From Flavobacteriaceae bacterium (GTDB lineage Bacteria > Bacteroidota > Bacteroidia > Flavobacteriales > Flavobacteriaceae): DNA of 64,000 bases. The notes under the pieces were generated by a model. The model searched no databases. It was not told the DNA's origin and was given only the letters and a program-made list of their open reading frames with translations. Shown in pieces: positions 63,178-64,000 of this stretch. The DNA is taken from the NCBI GenBank assembly GCA_018402385.1, contig JAGYJA010000006.1, positions 1 to 64,000 on the forward strand, in the 5' to 3' direction. Position numbers and translations under genes: made by a program. Position 1 is the stretch's first letter. Every line of letters begins with the position of its first letter.

Positions 63178-64000
63178 TTGAATACAACCATAAAAGACAA
63201 AACCACTTGTTACCACTGCGGTGATAGTTGCAACATAGAAACAATTGTTGCCGACGAGAAAGACTTCTGCTGCAACGGTTGTAAAACGGTATATGAAATC
63301 TTTTCGGCAAACGACCTTACGTGTTACTATGATATGCAAACGGCACCGGGTGCTATTCCAAAAGAGCTGGAAGGAAAATATGATTTTCTGGATAATCAAG
63401 TCATAGCAAATAAATTACTTGAGTTTGATGATGGTAAAAATCAAATCGTTACCCTTTATATCCCACACATTCATTGCAGTTCGTGTATCTGGATTCTAGA
63501 AAATCTCAACAAATTAAACCCAGGTATAACAAACTCTCAGGTGGATTTTCCACAAAAAACTGTGCGTTTACAGTTTCAAAATTCCACCATCAGTTTTAAA
63601 GAAGTCGTTCATTTGTTGAGCAGTATTGGTTATGAGCCATACATCAGTCTGGAAAATTATGAAGGAAAGCAAAAACCGGTTGACCGAAGCCTTATGTACA
63701 AACTCGCCATCGCGGGCTTTGCTTTTGGGAACATTATGTTTCTTTCCTTTCCAGAGTACTTTGACTTTGGGGACTACTGGCTCGAGCAATATAAACCATT
63801 TTTCAGATGGTTGATGTTTGGGTTCTCCTTGCCGGTTTTTTTCTATTCGGCATCGGGTTATTTTATTTCTGCTTACAAAGGCTTGCGTGCAGGTTTTTTA
63901 AATATTGATGTGCCACTCGCCCTAGGAATTTTAGTGCTTTTTGTTCGAAGTGTTATCGAAATCACTTTTGACCTGGGTACCGGCTTTTTTGATAGCCTTA
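63178..64000 (+). CDS. ccoI: Heavy-metal-translocating P-type ATPase (CcoI-like), 5' part
   Basis: The reading frame runs off the right edge; 274 codons are visible, about one third of the enzyme. A Cys cluster CYHCGDSC (residues 11-18) with CCNGC (about 31-35) is a zinc/metal-binding motif. An HMA-like domain with IHCSSC follows (about 95-105), and then the first transmembrane helices (KLAIAGFAFGNIMFLSF, LMFGFSLPVFFYSASGY). The sequence closely resembles Flavobacteriia CcoI/CtpA ATPases that supply copper to cbb3 oxidase. Start is TTG 63178; no ATG is available. The cco operon would be expected beyond the edge. Confidence 0.9.
   Translation, partial: MNTTIKDKTTCYHCGDSCNIETIVADEKDFCCNGCKTVYEIFSANDLTCYYDMQTAPGAIPKELEGKYDFLDNQVIANKLLEFDDGKNQIVTLYIPHIHCSSCIWILENLNKLNPGITNSQVDFPQKTVRLQFQNSTISFKEVVHLLSSIGYEPYISLENYEGKQKPVDRSLMYKLAIAGFAFGNIMFLSFPEYFDFGDYWLEQYKPFFRWLMFGFSLPVFFYSASGYFISAYKGLRAGFLNIDVPLALGILVLFVRSVIEITFDLGTGFFDSL

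Noticed and set aside
63094-63399. 101-residue minus-strand ORF over the start of ccoI
   Set aside because: The plus-strand frame encodes the conserved Cys-cluster and continues to the edge with strong family similarity, so this is a shadow.

Overview
The window looks like a chromosome segment of a marine-type Flavobacteriia/Flavobacteriaceae member (phylum Bacteroidota). The basis is low GC content, Bacteroidota promoter boxes (TAnnTTTG), type IX secretion sorting domains, a Bacteroidota-type RpoZ, DUF6913, DUF4835 and DUF5606 proteins, a zeaxanthin-type carotenoid cluster, and a two-cysteine-cluster CcoI copper ATPase at the right edge. Most genes are core housekeeping. Accessory material is concentrated at the left end (1-2.7 kb), around 20.9-21.8 kb, at 22.4-27.3 kb and at 42.3-48.8 kb.

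Layout. 0-2.7 kb: a tyrosine recombinase divergent from a small integron-like segment. It has a promoter box next to a short core-like sequence, a ParDE toxin-antitoxin pair, a ~195-bp palindromic attC-like element and a zinc-ribbon ORF. 2.7-6.7 kb: a Cys/Met PLP enzyme, a 16-unit 8-bp tandem repeat and uvrB. 7-11.3 kb: a T9SS type B secreted protein, an M28 peptidase lipoprotein and a small lipoprotein. 11.3-15.8 kb: carotenoid genes crtY-like, crtZ, crtB and crtI behind a MerR regulator with a B12-binding-type domain. 15.9-20.9 kb: tRNA-Leu, tRNA-Lys, aroK, a phosphoribosyltransferase, a TPMT-type methyltransferase, a pRiA4b ORF-3 protein, ctaA and a CCA-adding enzyme. 20.9-21.8 kb: a GxxExxY protein (PD-(D/E)XK-like motif) embedded in dispersed and tandem repeats with core ATTCGTGCATTAGTGGC. 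21.8-28 kb: tsaC, surface polysaccharide/LPS genes including a truncated GT90 remnant, and dapD. 28.2-42 kb: housekeeping genes (ruvX, def, DUF5606, mazG, ligA, a split 5'-nucleotidase pair, DUF6913-dapA, bamD-rpoZ-coaBC-DUF4835-recN, fabI). 42.3-48.8 kb: two mosaic paralogous T9SS type A secreted CUB proteins. 48.8-60.3 kb: GT2, coaE, a two-component pair, miaA, an ion channel, an exonuclease/GIY-YIG fusion, yggS, DUF1015, a receiver-CRP fusion regulator and its PAS kinase. 60.4-64 kb: YceI, porin, YceI and the 5' part of ccoI.

A striking technical feature is that nine genes are broken by single-base frameshifts, at least six of them by a missing base in a homopolymer. Because several are essential housekeeping genes (ligA, ruvX), consensus sequencing error is more likely than gene decay. 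I annotate those genes over their full reconstructed span.

The most interesting biology is the integron-like recombinase/toxin-antitoxin locus and the GxxExxY gene within its repeat field. Also notable are the carotenoid regulator with an altered B12-photoreceptor signature, the gene-conversion mosaic of the two T9SS proteins, and the receiver-CRP/PAS-kinase pair next to a YceI-porin-CcoI group.
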